Of a DNA stretch of 58,358 nt, positions 8,713-20,922 are shown one piece after another. A model generated the notes under the pieces. The model saw only the letters and a program-made list of their open reading frames with translations. It had not been told where the DNA came from and searched no databases. The position numbers were made by a program, and so were the translations under genes. Every line of letters begins with the position of its first letter. Position 1 is the first letter of the stretch. The stretch comes from Leidyana gryllorum EB-2025a (Eukaryota > Apicomplexa). The stretch spans positions 1 to 58,358 of the forward strand of contig JBLWGC010000007.1 in the NCBI GenBank assembly GCA_048772705.1. The letters run 5' to 3'.

Positions 8713-10626
8713 ATGGAGAAGCGCTTGAGGCCTCCAGTTATCGTTGATAATGCTGACGAGTCGCCCAAGCACCGCTCCAAACCCAACAGGTCGAAGGTTC
8801 AGTATGCGGTAGAAGCCGCATGTTTCTCTCTCAAGTCGAATGCCCTGGTATGGGCACTATTTTACGTCACTGTGATCGCCCAGTTGTTCTGCGGCATCAT
8901 ATATATCTTTGGGGTGGTCAGTCAAACCCTCATAGCGAACAACTTCACCCCTACCCAGACCGACTTTCTGTATGCGTGCGGTGAGTGTGAGGACGACATC
9001 GACAGGTTGTTATACACTGTCTCACAGGGACATTGGGTCAGTATTTCGGTATCATCCCAGGATATCTGCATGACTGGACTGGCCCTATAGTCACATGTCT
9101 ATACGGGCTGGTGTGCACTGGGTTGGGATACGGTGCTGTTTGCGGGTTGCTAGCTCGATCTTTGTGCCGAGTACCGATCTCCCAGACCTGGGTGGGCATG
9201 GTCGAGAACTGGGCGGCGGAGGTCCAAGGGTCAGCGGGTGCCACCGTCCATTGTCCGCACACAGCCGATAGTCCCTCGGATGCGACCATTTATATGTTGG
9301 GAGCGGCGATGTTCATTATGACGCAAGGTGGAGCAGCTCTCCATTACTCTGTTTTCCCGACGTTACTGATGCAATTTTCCCCTCAACGACGAGGATTGGT
9401 GTCGGGGCTTGTGGCTGGTGCCTATGGCCTGTCTGGTATTGTGCTGACATCTATATTCCAAGCCCTGTTCGCTCCCAGTAGTGTGGCTGGTGACCGTCCC
9501 CGATTGATTGGATTCATCGCGTTGGTGGGGACGATCGTATTTGGGTTCTCACTGGTTCTTTTGGTGATGCTGACGCGTGTCAGAACACCCCGAAAATCGT
9601 CTCTGCAACCGGAAGAAGCTGAGAAAATGCCGTTATACGACTACAGTCCCCAGTCTGAGGGGTTCGGAGACCGGCAAGAAACAGCTCTGACCATCGGTGG
9701 CTTGCAACGGCGTCACAGCTCAATGGTTGCTTTTGAACTTGAAGGGAGCAGCCCTGTTTCTGACAGCAGTTTGACAGTGGCGAGCCCGGGCGATCACCAA
9801 TGCTGTGCCGTTGGAGTTGACACACGGCAGGATTCAAGAGGAGGACTTTTAACGCAGATCATCAGTGCCAAGTACCTGATATATATGTTGGTGCAAGCGC
9901 TAATGCAGGGCACTTGCGCTGCAGTGATTGGAAATGTGTCGCTGATACGCCAGGCCTCTATGCCGTCTCCCGAGGAGGAGAGTGATCTGCTTGTCAGCAA
10001 CATTGAACTCAAGTTGTGGAGTGTAGCCATCCTGGTTCAGGTTATTTCAGCGGGGAACTTCATGGGCAGGATCGTGAGCGGTGTGATCAGTCAGTGTATG
10101 CCACTCAGCGTATACATCATGTTCTTCATTCAGTCAGCAATACTCATTGGTCTCGCTCAGGTACGTTGTCCATTGAGAGGAGGAGAACTTTATTTTGTAC
10201 AACAACCACAGCTGCTAATGTATGTGACAACACCTTCGTCAAATGGTGTTCTGTTGACCGCCCTCTTCTGTACGGCTTGGGCCATGGGAACAAACTTCGC
10301 GATTGGACCAGTGTGGATAATGCAAACCTTCCCAGCCCGTCATTTCGCCTCTCTGCAAGCTACAGTTATGGGCGCAATCGCGGTCTCAACCTTTGTGCTT
10401 TCAATGTATACTGGAGTAAGTGGCGGCGCTCAAACCATTCACATTCCCTCTCCTCCAGAGGAATTACGAACGCCATGCACATCTACAGCATTTGGAGATG
10501 GGTGCTCCTGATGCGAACGAGAATTTGGTGTGCCATGGACCGTCCTGCTTTGAAGTTCCCCAGTTGTTGAAAATGAGCGGTGCGGTTATTTCTGCTCTGC
10601 TTAGTGCGAGTTTGGTGTGTGTCTGA
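8713..10626 (+). CDS. Major facilitator superfamily transporter, oxalate/formate (OFA)- or nodulin-like type
   Basis: Four exons: 8713-8980, 9028-10160, 10212-10415 and 10459-10626, giving 590 aa. Introns are 47, 51 and 43 nt with GTGAGT, GTACGT and GTAAGT donors. After TM1 the spliced frame reads ACGTLGQYFGIIPGYLHDW, a loop typical of OFA and nodulin-like MFS carriers. A second six-helix block starts at ISAKYLIYMLVQALMQG and ends near VMGAIAVSTFVLSMYTG. A ~100-residue charged loop joins the halves. The C-terminal CHGPSCFEVP also fits this family. It probably moves a small organic anion or solute across a membrane; the substrate cannot be told. It converges on GALE with 94 bp between stops. 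Confidence 0.82.
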
Positions 10627-10720
10627 CTGAATATACCGGCGAAATCGTCAAGACTCCCCCCTAGTTTCAAATTACCAAGAAAAAGTTGCTCTTCCTAGTT
10701 GAGCTACCAAGCGCAATAAT

Positions 10721-11797
10721 CTAAACCTTTGTACGGAACCCATCGGGATGCGATGACTGCCATTTCCAAGCGGACTCACAAGCGTCACTGAATAATTATA
10801 ACACACCGTTCTTCCGTTAACACACAAGAACTTACTCTATGGTACGCTTCGCACGGAAACCGAGCTCTTTCTCGGCTTTAGCGGGGTTGCAAACCACTTG
10901 AGCCAAGTCGCCGGCCCGTCTGCCAACAATTTTATACGGAATGTCCTTCCCGGAGGCTTTCTTGAAGGCCTCAATCAATTCCAGCACCGAGTAACCGGTA
11001 CCCGTTCCCAAGTTATATATCAGAATCTGACCCTCCGCAGACTTGAGCAGCTTGTCAAGGGCGAGGATGTGACCGTCCGCGAGGTCTTGGACATGAATGT
11101 AGTCCCGCACACCCGTGCCGTCACGAGTCGGCCAGTCATTCCCGCAGATGTTCACGCACTCCTGCTTCCCCACCGCGACCTTCTGAATGATCGGCAAAAT
11201 GTTAGCGGGGTGCTCAGGCGCCTCTCCGATCTTCCCGGACGGATGGGCACCCACGGGGTTGAAGTATCGCAGCAAAGCGATCTTCCACGACTTGTCCGAC
11301 ACGTATAGATCGCGAAGAATTTGCTCAGCCATCACCTTAGTCTGCCCGTATGGATTGCTCGCGCCCAGCAGACTCTCCTCTGTCAAGAGCTCGTCACAGG
11401 GTTGATATACAGTAGCACTGGAACTAAACACCATATTCTTGCAGCCAATGTCTCGCATGGCAAACAGAACATTCAAAAGAGCGTTCATGTTGTTGTGGTA
11501 GTATTCAAGAGGCTTCTCCACCGACTCACCCACAGCCTTCAAGGCTGCGTAGTGAATAACGGCGTCGAAACGAAGCTTCGCCAGCTCAGCACGCGCATTC
11601 GGACCAGCCAGGTCAATATTGACGAATGTGCAATGACCACCGGCTAGCTCCTTAGTCACCTCTATGGCTTTCTCACAGGAATTGGCCAAGTTGTCAGCTA
11701 CTATCACCTCATACTTGCCACTCTGTACCAACTCAATAACACAATGGGCTCCGATATAACCAGCTCCACCGGTACACAGAATTGTTTGCCGAGCCAT
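10721..11797 (-). CDS. GALE: UDP-glucose 4-epimerase
   Basis: Two exons, 11797-10836 and 10787-10721, with a 48-nt intron (GTAAGT...CAG), giving 342 aa, the usual family length. It interconverts UDP-glucose and UDP-galactose (Leloir pathway, cytosol). The NAD-binding TGGAGYIGAH is at the N-terminus. The catalytic short-chain-dehydrogenase residues are in SSSATVY and YGQTK. GVRDYIHVQDLADGH and the last-exon WKWQSSHPDGF are family-typical. Without the splice the frame stops right after the donor, and the second exon supplies the expected C-terminus. The region just upstream of the ATG contains ATTGA(A/T) iterations of unknown meaning. Confidence 0.95.
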
Positions 11798-12363
11798 TCT
11801 ACTTCCAATTCAATTCAATTCAATTAGGTGGGAAGAATACAAGGGGTGATCAATTCCAAAAATTGTGGTTTCTGTGATCCATGTCCATGTGTGTGCGAGG
11901 CGTGCTCAACTGATTAGGCACTCAGATCTCCCGCTCACCTGTCTCCGTCACATAGGTTGGACTGATGCAAGACGACTTTTTCCATATCACAGCTGTGAGA
12001 CGACATGTACCGTTGGAAGATATCAATTCTGCCTTTGTGAGCTGTTATTGCCAGAGTCTGCTACCAATATGCGCTCACAGCAAGGCATGGGACGGCCGCC
12101 TGTAGAAGGTTGGGCTGTTCAAGTAACAGCAGCATATGCCGGATTTACGCTACCAGTTGACTGTATATTCAGAACACCAGCGATGAGGATTGCGGATAGA
12201 TCATTTGAGTGGAAAGCTCGACCTGTATCTAACGGAGGACGGTTAGTGTTCACCGGAGTGTCGTCCGACCCGACCGACCGAAACCTAAGCCTCCTTTGTA
12301 TGCTGCGTCAAGCTCACCAGTTCCAAGTGAGCACCCGTGTTTTTAAGTGGTGTGTGGGGTGTA
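11798..12363. other. Intergenic, no clear gene
   Basis: The plus strand has a 183-codon open frame (11865-12416), but its composition and lack of any motif do not persuade me that it is coding. GALE and downstream promoters probably lie here. Confidence 0.4.
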
Positions 12364-12621
12364 ATGTTGTATATGACACAGTTGTCCGACCGTCAAAGGA
12401 AGGAACTGCAAATTGAAAGCGGAGTTGTCAGTCAAGCAGTCCTTTATGAATCGGTGGCTAAGTTTTTGGCTGCCAAAGGACGGGATGCTGCTAATACGTT
12501 TGATCGGTATTTATTGGAACCTGGGCCCGTGATATCCATGCCACTCTGTCTAGAAGAGGCCACGTGGGTTGCCAAGCAAAATGACGAGCATCGTTATTCT
12601 TTGTGCTGTGGACAGGCTTAA
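12364..12621 (+). CDS. Hypothetical small protein
   Basis: An 85-residue ORF from ATG 12364 with a helical look (LSDRQRKELQIESGVVSQAV, then a YESVAKFLAAKGRDAANTFD-like segment). It is not recognised. Another frame from ATG 12582 to 12727 also stays open and reads plausibly (VDRLNPDGTLVWTLKCPLP), so a missed splice may link the two. No signal peptide or membrane segment. It lies between GALE and DDX60 on the DDX60 strand. Confidence 0.3.
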   Translation: MLYMTQLSDRQRKELQIESGVVSQAVLYESVAKFLAAKGRDAANTFDRYLLEPGPVISMPLCLEEATWVAKQNDEHRYSLCCGQA

Positions 12622-12749
12622 CCCGGATGGCACATTGGTGTGGACGTTAAAGTGCCCGCTTCCACAGATTGTCAAGCAGCACATTCGTTTGGCTCATTTG
12701 ATGAAAGGTCTGCCTTCGCCTTGTTGAGTCATGCGGCGGGTGTTGAAGA

Positions 12750-12828
12750 CTTTGGTAGTTCGTTAGTTAGTTGGCCAGTTAGTCAGCGGTTAGTAGTTAG
12801 TTAGTCAGTTCGTTCGTTGGTTCATTCA
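12750..12828. repeat. GTTAGT/GTTCGT simple repeat
   Basis: An irregular iteration of TTAGTTAG, CAGTTAGT and GTTCGTTCG words immediately upstream of the DDX60 gene. It probably lies in the 5' UTR or promoter. No function is inferred. Confidence 0.6.
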
Positions 12829-12896
12829 TCCAGGGCCCAAAAAAAACTTTTGAGGGCAGGGGCTTAATCGCTTCAGCGCGCAAACCTTACACTTAC

Positions 12897-15800
12897 ATGG
12901 AGAACGAGGAAACCCTGGACCGTCTGGGGTCCGCGGAGATTGCCAATCCGGCAGTCCTTGGAGAAGACCCCACGCCGGCCCAGGAAGCGCTGGTTGCAAA
13001 AGGCCTGCCCGATGCAGATGCGGATGAGATGGATGTGGATGACGACCAACTGTCAGTGGCGTCAGAAGAGTTGGAGATCGATATCCGCGAGAAATTCAGT
13101 GAGTGAAATTCCTTGGAGGAGCGGTTTCGATGGTCGCAATGAGTGGAGGCAACAACAATCCGTTGTCAGCAACGGGGTGTTGTTCCGGTGCACCGAGGGG
13201 AAGAACCGCTCTTCCTGGTGACGTGTATCATTTAATCACTCGTTTCTTCTTGTTTCAGCTTTGTTGCCCGAAGAGGCAGTGGGAAAGCTGAACGCCGAGA
13301 CCAAATTGTCATTGTGGTATTCTTGGTTGCCTTCGATCAAGGCTGATGCTGTGGACGAACTGGGAGCCAACGACTCGTGTCTGATTTCGGTTGAAGGGCT
13401 GATCTTGCGGTATGCAGCAGGTCAGGAGTATCGCGGAAGGTTTGCTGAGAGTCCTCAATTCTTGAGGCTGCAGTACGCAATTGAGAAATTACTGGCAGAC
13501 CTGAACGATGTTGGGGTGGTCAACACCACACTGATTTTCTTCGACTGCTTCAAGGGTATCCTTGCCAAAGAGCACGCTTCGCTGTGGGCATTCCGCGAAT
13601 CCTTCCGTGCTTACTGCGAGCTCAACCCACACACACTCACGAGCAAGCGGTACTACTCGTGGTACGATCAGGAGTACTCTGACTTTATCGCGCAGCGGTG
13701 CCCGTTTGTCTTCTTTATGGAAGATGGGTCCGCCTTGGACCCGTACCGCACAGTGTTTTGGGAGAAACCCGAGGAGGCCACACCGGCTGAGCACGGGTTT
13801 ATTCCGCTGTATGCACTCATGTTGGACTCCATCATTCGTGGAATCAACATTGCCTGCTTCTACAAGTTGGCCTTCAGCGGTCGTCGCATCAAAGCCTTCT
13901 GTATCCTGCCTCAGAGTGGCATCAAGGAGCTCGCTGATGAGCTGAAGGGTGAAGTTTTGGAGTCTCTCAAAGAGGACTGTGCCTTGTTGGATGACGTGGC
14001 ACCCAGCTCAACTTTCACCGTGCAGAATTGGCAAGAATCCCAGCTGCCTGTGCGTATCGCCATGTTTGCCGCGTGCGCTCGGGAGACATTGGGTCCCGAT
14101 GGTATGGAGGACAGCTCGAGCTGGACAGTGACCTTCTTCAAGGTGCTGATGCTGCACGACTTTATCCTACGAAGCACTCCGCTCCCAGAGCGGCCAATGT
14201 GTCTGGCGGAAGTCGAATCGTTCACATACTCCTCGACGATGGAGTTCCTCTTTGCCAACATTAGCTTCTTCATGGAAACACTCATTGACACAATGAAGTC
14301 GGAGAAACTCGAGACACTCTTCGCGTCCCCCGAGATACACCGTGAGATCGCGGATCTCGTCGACGAGCGGATGATCCGAGCGATCCTCTTCGCTCTCTAT
14401 GATCAGATCAAGGAGTCCGAGGACCGTACCGTGGCAGCGGACTTTTTCGGTATCCCTCCTCAGTGGCTGGAGTTACTCGAGAAGGCCTGGCGAACTGTTC
14501 AGCCTGAACAGTCGTTCTTCCCTCTCAATGTCTCCGAGTTGTTCGAAGAAGATGGTCTCTATGCGGAGCTCGAAGGCTGTGAGCTCTTGGCTTTGAGCGA
14601 AGAGGCAAAGGACACCACCCTCGAGAAGCCCAAAGTTTTGGTCGTCGAGAAGAACGATTACCTTTATCAAATGCTCGATCGCAAGGCCCGAGTCGACGGA
14701 CTGCTGCCCGACTTGATGGATCTGGAGACCGACGATTCGCTGGAAGGCGAAAAGTTGGTGGACAAGTTCCTCGCTCAGGAGCGTCAGTACGATCTCAAGA
14801 GCGCCTTGAGCACAAACGCCTCCACCACAGCCGCTTCCTCCAAAGGTGCCGACACTGTCAATGGAGGGGAAGAAATGGACAAAACTGTGGCTGCTTTGGC
14901 TTGGAACCGCACGTCTCCGTACGATGTGGCCACCCATCACGTCCAGGCAGTGATGAGGAAAGTAGTCGACCGTCTTCCCAAATGGATCGAGAAGAAGAAA
15001 GGCGACGAAAGAGAGAGAGCTCTGAGACGCTGGAGGCTGCGCCGGGAACAAGAGGGAAAGCTGTACGCTCGTAACATCAACAAGTATTTCGGCGGTCTCG
15101 ACAAACTTCACTTGCCCATCGTGTTGGTTGGAGGCCACGCGGCCGGCGACCATCCGTGGGTGGGGAACGCACTCACCTCCACCGGAATCGATGATGGAGA
15201 TTTCGACGACGCTGATAACGATGACGACGGGAACAGCCCCTCTTCCGCCAAGGCAAAGAAGAAACTCGCTGGCGGCAAAGAGAAGAAGGACAAGGAAGAG
15301 AAAAAGGAGAAGAAGGTCGGCAACAAGGCTGCTGCCATCATTGAGAAGAACAAAGAGCGTCAGGCCACCAAGATGAAAGCCAAAGAGGAGGACGTTAGCG
15401 AGAATCTTTACAGTCAAATGGGTCACATGTTCAAGAAACGGAGCGCGAGACCAGCCGCATTCTGCGAGTCCTTCTTGGAACTGCTCGTCGGGTCTCGGAA
15501 CGCCAATGACTCCACCGTCCTGGAGGACTTTAGCGCTATCAGGAAGGTTTTGAACCTCCCCGAGAACCAAGCTGCCTTCCTCGCGGCTCTCAGCACCAAG
15601 TTGATGGACCCACTCGAGCACACCTGGAGGCGAAAAACAATCATCGAGTCCAACCAGGTGGCAGAAATGCTCAAACTCATTGGTCTCGTCTTCCGATTCG
15701 CCCAACTCAGCATCGACAAACACTACAAAGTCATGACAGCCGACCAAATCAAAGTCTTCCAGACATTGCTGCTGAGGCTCGGGTTCCGTCGATCTGCTCG

Positions 15801-18800
15801 TGCCACCTTTGAGGTCTGGGCGCAGCACCAACTGGAGCTCAAACAGGGTCTCAAGGCGGGCACGGCCGGAGACGCTGCCGCACCCGCCGCGGAGGAACCC
15901 GCAAAGAAGGGCTCCAAACCCCCCAAGCCGGGCAGCAAGGCGGCCAAGGCTGCCAAACAGGGAGGTGCGGGCGCCACAACAGCTTCTGCGAGTGGCAAGA
16001 CGATGTCTGAGAGCCAAATCGCCAGTTACAAAAAGAAGTTGGAGGGCGAAGCCTACGTGAATCCGGTTCTGGTGATCAGATCAATGTTCGATTTTGCCAT
16101 CGATCCGGCCATGGAAGCCACATTCCAGGTCAAATACCTCGGACCCGACATGGAACGTACATTGGGCAGTCGCAGTGACCCCCGTGTCACCTTCCGACCC
16201 GATGCTTGGCAGAAGAAGTTGTTGGACATTGTTGACAACCAGGAGAGTTGTCTGGTCGTGGCCCCGACAGCCTCGGGTAAGACGTTCGCTGCGTACTATG
16301 CGATGGACAAAGTGCTGAGATTCGACAATGAGAGTTGTGTGCTCTTCATCAGTCCGACGCGTGCGCTCGCCCTTCAAGTCGAGGCGGAAGTCATTGCCCG
16401 TTTCAGTGGCAAAACCTATCCACAGACCTGCAAGACTGTGCTTTGTGGTCACTTGTTCGAGGATCGTCAAGACGCCTGGAACAACTGTCAAATCCTTATC
16501 ACAGTCCCTTCGTGTCTGGAGGCGGTTCTCTCGTCGACCAATCCTGAAATGAAGGAATGGGCCAAAAAGCTAAAGTACGCCATCATGGATGAGATCCATT
16601 GTATCGGTGAAGAGAAGACAGGCAAAGATTGGGAGAATCTGATTCAGCTGTTGCCCTGCCCCTTCATGGCGCTCAGTGCTACGGTCGGTAACGAATCCGA
16701 CTTTAGATCGTGGCTCAAAAAGGCGCAATCCGTTGTGCCGCCCCGGCCCGTGCGGTTCATCAAACATGGTGAACGTTATGCCGACCTCCAGACACTCTAT
16801 TACAGCAGTGCCATGGGTGGTAACAAGGGTCTGTACAACCTCAATCCTCTGCTGTGTTTGGACTTCGAGCGTGTCAAAGCCGGCAGTCTCGGGGGTGACT
16901 TCTATCTCATCCCCACGGACCTCTTGGCAACATACGGCGGGCTCGCGACCATTTTCCAGCAGCGACTGACCGCGGAGAAGGCCAGCATGGACGCTGAGAC
17001 CCGCGAAGCACTCTCAACTTTCATCGAAGGTTACAATCCGGAAGTTTACTTTGAGGGTGTCCGTGCCATCAAAAAGAAGCAATACAGACAGTATCTGTAC
17101 GCTGTGTACGGAACCATTGAGAGAATGGCTCAGGAGAACATTTTGCGCGAGGTCGACTTTGAGCAGCTCGTGGAGCAGTTGGGTCAAGACACGCCTCTGG
17201 GTGCCATCCAACTGGAACCCTGGTGGGTTGAGAGGGCTGGCGGCACCAAATCGTCACCTGCGAGTCCGACTGCTGGAGGCGATGAGAATGGCGAGACGGT
17301 CGCCACCGCTCCCCCAACCCCCATTCGACCACTCAACGAGGTTCTCGTGAGTGCGGGCACGCAGCTTCAGTGCTTCAATGATCCGGCTGAGTTCCTCTCG
17401 TTGGTCCGGGATCTGGAGAGTCGTCGTCTGATGCCTGCGTTGGTGTTCAACTTCAACCGTGCGTTTGCCTCGCGTCTCTTCTACCGTGTTGCCCACAAGC
17501 TGATCGACGAGCACCGGGCCAAGTATTATGGGACACCAGAAGCCACAGCCAAGACGAAGGCCATCAATAAGAAACGCCAGGACGACTACAAAGCGATCCT
17601 CGCTCGCCGCGAGATGGCTGAGAAGTGGAAGACCCTTTCCAAGGAGCAGCGTGAGGAGCAGGGCATCGACGAGCAGTTGTTCGCTGAGCTCACGGGGGCC
17701 GCTCCTCCTCCCCCCACTGATGTGGCGGAGGAACACGACGGAGAGTTTTTCCTCTGTGACAAGAGAATGTACGCCAGTATGCAGGAGGAGTTTGAGGAGG
17801 TCATCACGATGTGTAAACTGAGATACTATGTCAAGAACGGTCGTGTGAGTAACATTCTTCTCGAGGGTCTCCGCCGAGGTATTGGCCTTTACCACGACGC
17901 CCTCAACAGAGAGTATCGTCGTGCGGTCGAACTGTTATTCCGTATGCGGTACCTGCGTATCGTCGTCAGTGACAGCTCCCTGTCTCTGGGTATCAACATG
18001 CCCTGCAAGACGACAGTGTTTGCCGGCGACAGCGCCATGTTGACTCCCCTGTTGTATCGACAGACCAGTGGTCGTGCCGGTCGTCGCGGTTTCGACAGTC
18101 TCGGGCACATTGTGTTCTGGGAGTTCCCCTTCAAGAAAGTTCGTCGTTTACTCTGCAGTAGACTTCCAACTTTGAGTGGCAACTATCCTGTCAGGCCCAC
18201 CATGGTGCTCAAGGCGATGCATTTGAGTCAGAACCTCGCTGAGGAATGCATCACCGAGTTCACTCAACGCATGGCGGCCAAGAATCTGCCCATTACAACT
18301 CTCGACCCGATGACACTGCGAAAGATCGATGTGTCGAGAAACAAGTTGCAGAAACTTTTCACTGCTCCACTGTTCGCGGTCGGGGCCACAGAGAGAGTCA
18401 AAGCTAAACTGCACGAGAACACTCTCCTGGCCTACAGATTCTGTGTCGACCTCAACAGACGTTTGGGACTTCTCAATCGGTTTGGACACGCGGATGGTTT
18501 CTCCACTCTCACCACCAGTCTCGGCGAAGATGAACCCGGAAACCTCTACTTGGCCCTCGCCATCATGGAGGGCGCCCTGCGGGGACGCAAACCGAAGGTT
18601 CTGTCACCCGAAGCTGTCAATGAGAGCACATTGGATGAGTAAGTCACTCACACCCACCTCCTCTCTAAAATATCTTTCTTTGCTGTCCCTACAGAGTTCT
18701 CGTTCAATTGCTGGCCTTCACGATCAAACGTCGTGTCTACACCCACTCGATTGTCCGGCGATTCGAATTGGCTTCGACCCATCCTGACTTGAAATCTATC

Positions 18801-19795
18801 CTTCTACCCACTGTCGGAGGGGTCAAGGGAGTCCAGGAGACCACCCCATTGCTGGGCCCGTTGCCAGACAAACTCCGAGATTTGGCCGAGGTCTTCGACC
18901 GTATGGTGAGTAAAAGGCGTGGCCACCGCTGGGGGTGTGTGTGTATACAGCGTTATGTGTAGGTGTTCGACAACGCCATCGCGCGTGCCAAAGCCATGAG
19001 TCTGCAAGAGGGCGAGTTTGGCGACCAATCTTACGTCTTGCCACTGAGTGGCGTACCATTCCTCGCCACAGAGTTGACTCCGGTCGCCGGCAGCAAATGG
19101 GAGGAGTGGCACCGTAAGGCGGCCACTCCCGCGAAATATCGGTATTGGCAATCGCCTTTCGCCGCAGTCAGTGGTGCTTGCGACTCTGACATCCAGAGCG
19201 TTGAGGAACTCGTTCTTCACTCGCGCGATGGAGTCTTTATGGAGGCTGGAATGGTGCCACAGCTGGCAGCCGACAAGGCCGAGATCCCTCTCCCGGACTC
19301 GAGAGGCTCAATCAAACTGCCACTGGTCAACAGCTATGCCGCTGATCTCTTGTCACACGGGAAGCTGAGGTACGTTATTTCATCAACTGTTTGACTTTGG
19401 CGACACACAATGTGTGCTGATTGTTTGGTTCGCTCTGTTGATGTGATGTCATATATATATCAATCAATCATTGTTGGGTGTTAATTGTTGCACGCAATTG
19501 ATATTGATCCGCTACGCGTCTCTGTTCTGCCCTCTCTTATCTCATACGCGCTCTTCTCTCTTTCAGGAGTATCATTGAGTGCAATGATGTGCCCGCATCG
19601 GAAGCCTACTTTATTCTGCAAGCTTTGAACAACAACGTGACGCGTTTGATCAAAGTGTTGGAGATGCAGACGAGCCCTGTCGGCGTGGTGGAGTCAGCCG
19701 ATGCGTTGCCGAGCGCGACCGCGTGTGTGAGTCTGATGGAGGCTATTGGTGCGCGGTGTCAGCAGATCTACGGGGCTGTGCGTTCGCAAGTATAA
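12897..19795 (+). CDS. DDX60: DDX60-type Ski2-like DExH RNA helicase
   Basis: Five exons: 12897-13098, 13259-18638, 18695-18905, 18963-19369 and 19567-19795. These sum to 2,142 aa, longer than vertebrate DDX60 (~1,700). The N-terminal ~700 residues contain a PIN-like start (TTLIFFDCFKGILA). An unusual Lys/Glu-rich linker follows near residues 730-770. Helicase motifs: VVAPTASGKT (~1069), ISPTRALAL, MDEIHCIGEE (~1177, DEIH), LSATVGN, and QTSGRAGRRGFDSLGH (~1670). The last exons encode the long C-terminal region shared by DDX60 homologues. In animals DDX60 is linked to cytoplasmic RNA surveillance and antiviral sensing; here that role is by homology only. Its last 53 coding bases overlap those of TYW3 on the other strand. 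Confidence 0.9.
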
Positions 19796-20513
19796 TGGCT
19801 TGGAACCTTCGCAGTCTATTGAGATTCTCGTGCACCTTGTCTTCGGCGACGCTCAAGAGGCGTTGTATTTGAGAGTCGTAGAGATCCTCTCCTTGGAGCC
19901 GGAGGGGCACAGCTACTCTGCACGACCCACAGACTCGTACATCGAAGCCGTGTTTTTCGTTGCCACCAGTGATGCCTATTTCTTTCAAACCAGCCTCTCT
20001 AGCCCACTTCAAAAGATCCATGGCCGCCGACAAATCTCGACATCTGCAGTGCAACAACAACGGCTCGGCTCTCAACCAAATGTTCTCCAACGGCCGTCCA
20101 ACAATACTCGGCAGCTTCGACGAAGTGCGAAGGTAATGGTACTGTCGGTCTGCGATCCGATTCGAGATCAATGCCACGCGCTTCTCTACGGTCGACAGGT
20201 CCTCCTCAACCACTCCCTCTCCCTCGTCGTCGTCGAGGTGGTCAACATAGATAAGAAAGCCAGCATTCTTCGACCGCTGTTCCTCACCTTCAGTCACCAC
20301 GTCTCCGTACACAGCCACTCGTCCAGCGCAGCAACTCGTTGTATAATAGTTTTCGTGATTATTCAAAGCTTCACATATCGACTGGAAGTGTTGGTCGACA
20401 CCCTGTTTCAGGGATCGGTCCTCCTTGGCCGTTCCGCCATTTACAACTTCGACCGTAAAATCATTCAAACCCGCCAGAACTGTTTTCTTCCGCAGGTCAA
20501 ACTCGTTCGTCAT
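19743..20513 (-). CDS. TYW3: tRNA wybutosine-synthesizing protein 3
   Basis: The frame is open from 20585. I prefer the ATG at 20511-20513, giving a start of MTNEFDLRKKTVLAGLNDF that fits the family (~256 aa). TYW3 methylates N4 of the tricyclic base during wybutosine formation at position 37 of tRNA-Phe. Family motifs visible: YYTTSCCAGRVAVYGD near the N-terminus, then WLRAEPLLLHCRCRDLSAA and a GLKEIGITGG segment. It is intron-free. The 3' end lies inside the last DDX60 exon (tail-to-tail coding overlap 19743-19795). Confidence 0.9.
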   Translation of the reverse strand: MTNEFDLRKKTVLAGLNDFTVEVVNGGTAKEDRSLKQGVDQHFQSICEALNNHENYYTTSCCAGRVAVYGDVVTEGEEQRSKNAGFLIYVDHLDDDEGEGVVEEDLSTVEKRVALISNRIADRQYHYLRTSSKLPSIVGRPLENIWLRAEPLLLHCRCRDLSAAMDLLKWAREAGLKEIGITGGNEKHGFDVRVCGSCRVAVPLRLQGEDLYDSQIQRLLSVAEDKVHENLNRLRRFQAIILANAQPRRSADTAHQ

Positions 20514-20585
20514 CTCCCACGACCAAAAAAAATCTCCTCTGCCGAGTTTGCAACTATCGAGACCCACAGAACCTTCAACGTTCAC

Positions 20586-20922
20586 TACCGTACATCAGAC
20601 TGGATTTTTGGTAGCAGCCCACCCATCCACCGACTGCCACCACTCACACCCTCGTCCCAACAGTGACGTGGGATGGGAGTTTAGAATCGAAAGGCCAGAC
20701 ATGCCGTGACACGTAATGGGCGTCGTGCAGGGAAAGCCACACCAGAGCACGAATCTGTGTACCGTAATTCAAGACGCGTACAATGCAGATCAATAGACAG
20801 CCAGCACTCAACGATAGCGTTAGTCGGAAGGTCTGAACAGAAGGGTTGGGGGGAGAGGTGGCGGAAGCGACAGTGGACGATGCATGTACAGTGTGTCGAT
20901 TGTGTGTTCGGATCTACAGTCA
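20586..20922. other. Spacer between TYW3 and the chitin-binding gene
   Basis: This contains the divergent promoter region of TYW3 (minus) and the next plus-strand gene. An upstream in-frame ATG at 20884 exists for the latter. No other gene is seen. Confidence 0.4.

Noticed and set aside
11865-12416. 183-codon plus-strand ORF upstream of DDX60
   Set aside because: No recognisable motif, odd composition, overlaps another ORF, no splice partner found.
14473-16017. 514-codon minus-strand ORF inside DDX60
   Set aside because: Antisense to conserved helicase-gene codons; low-complexity Leu/Gly/Ser product with no domain.
19746-20666. 306-codon plus-strand ORF over TYW3
   Set aside because: Antisense shadow of TYW3, whose motifs are clear.
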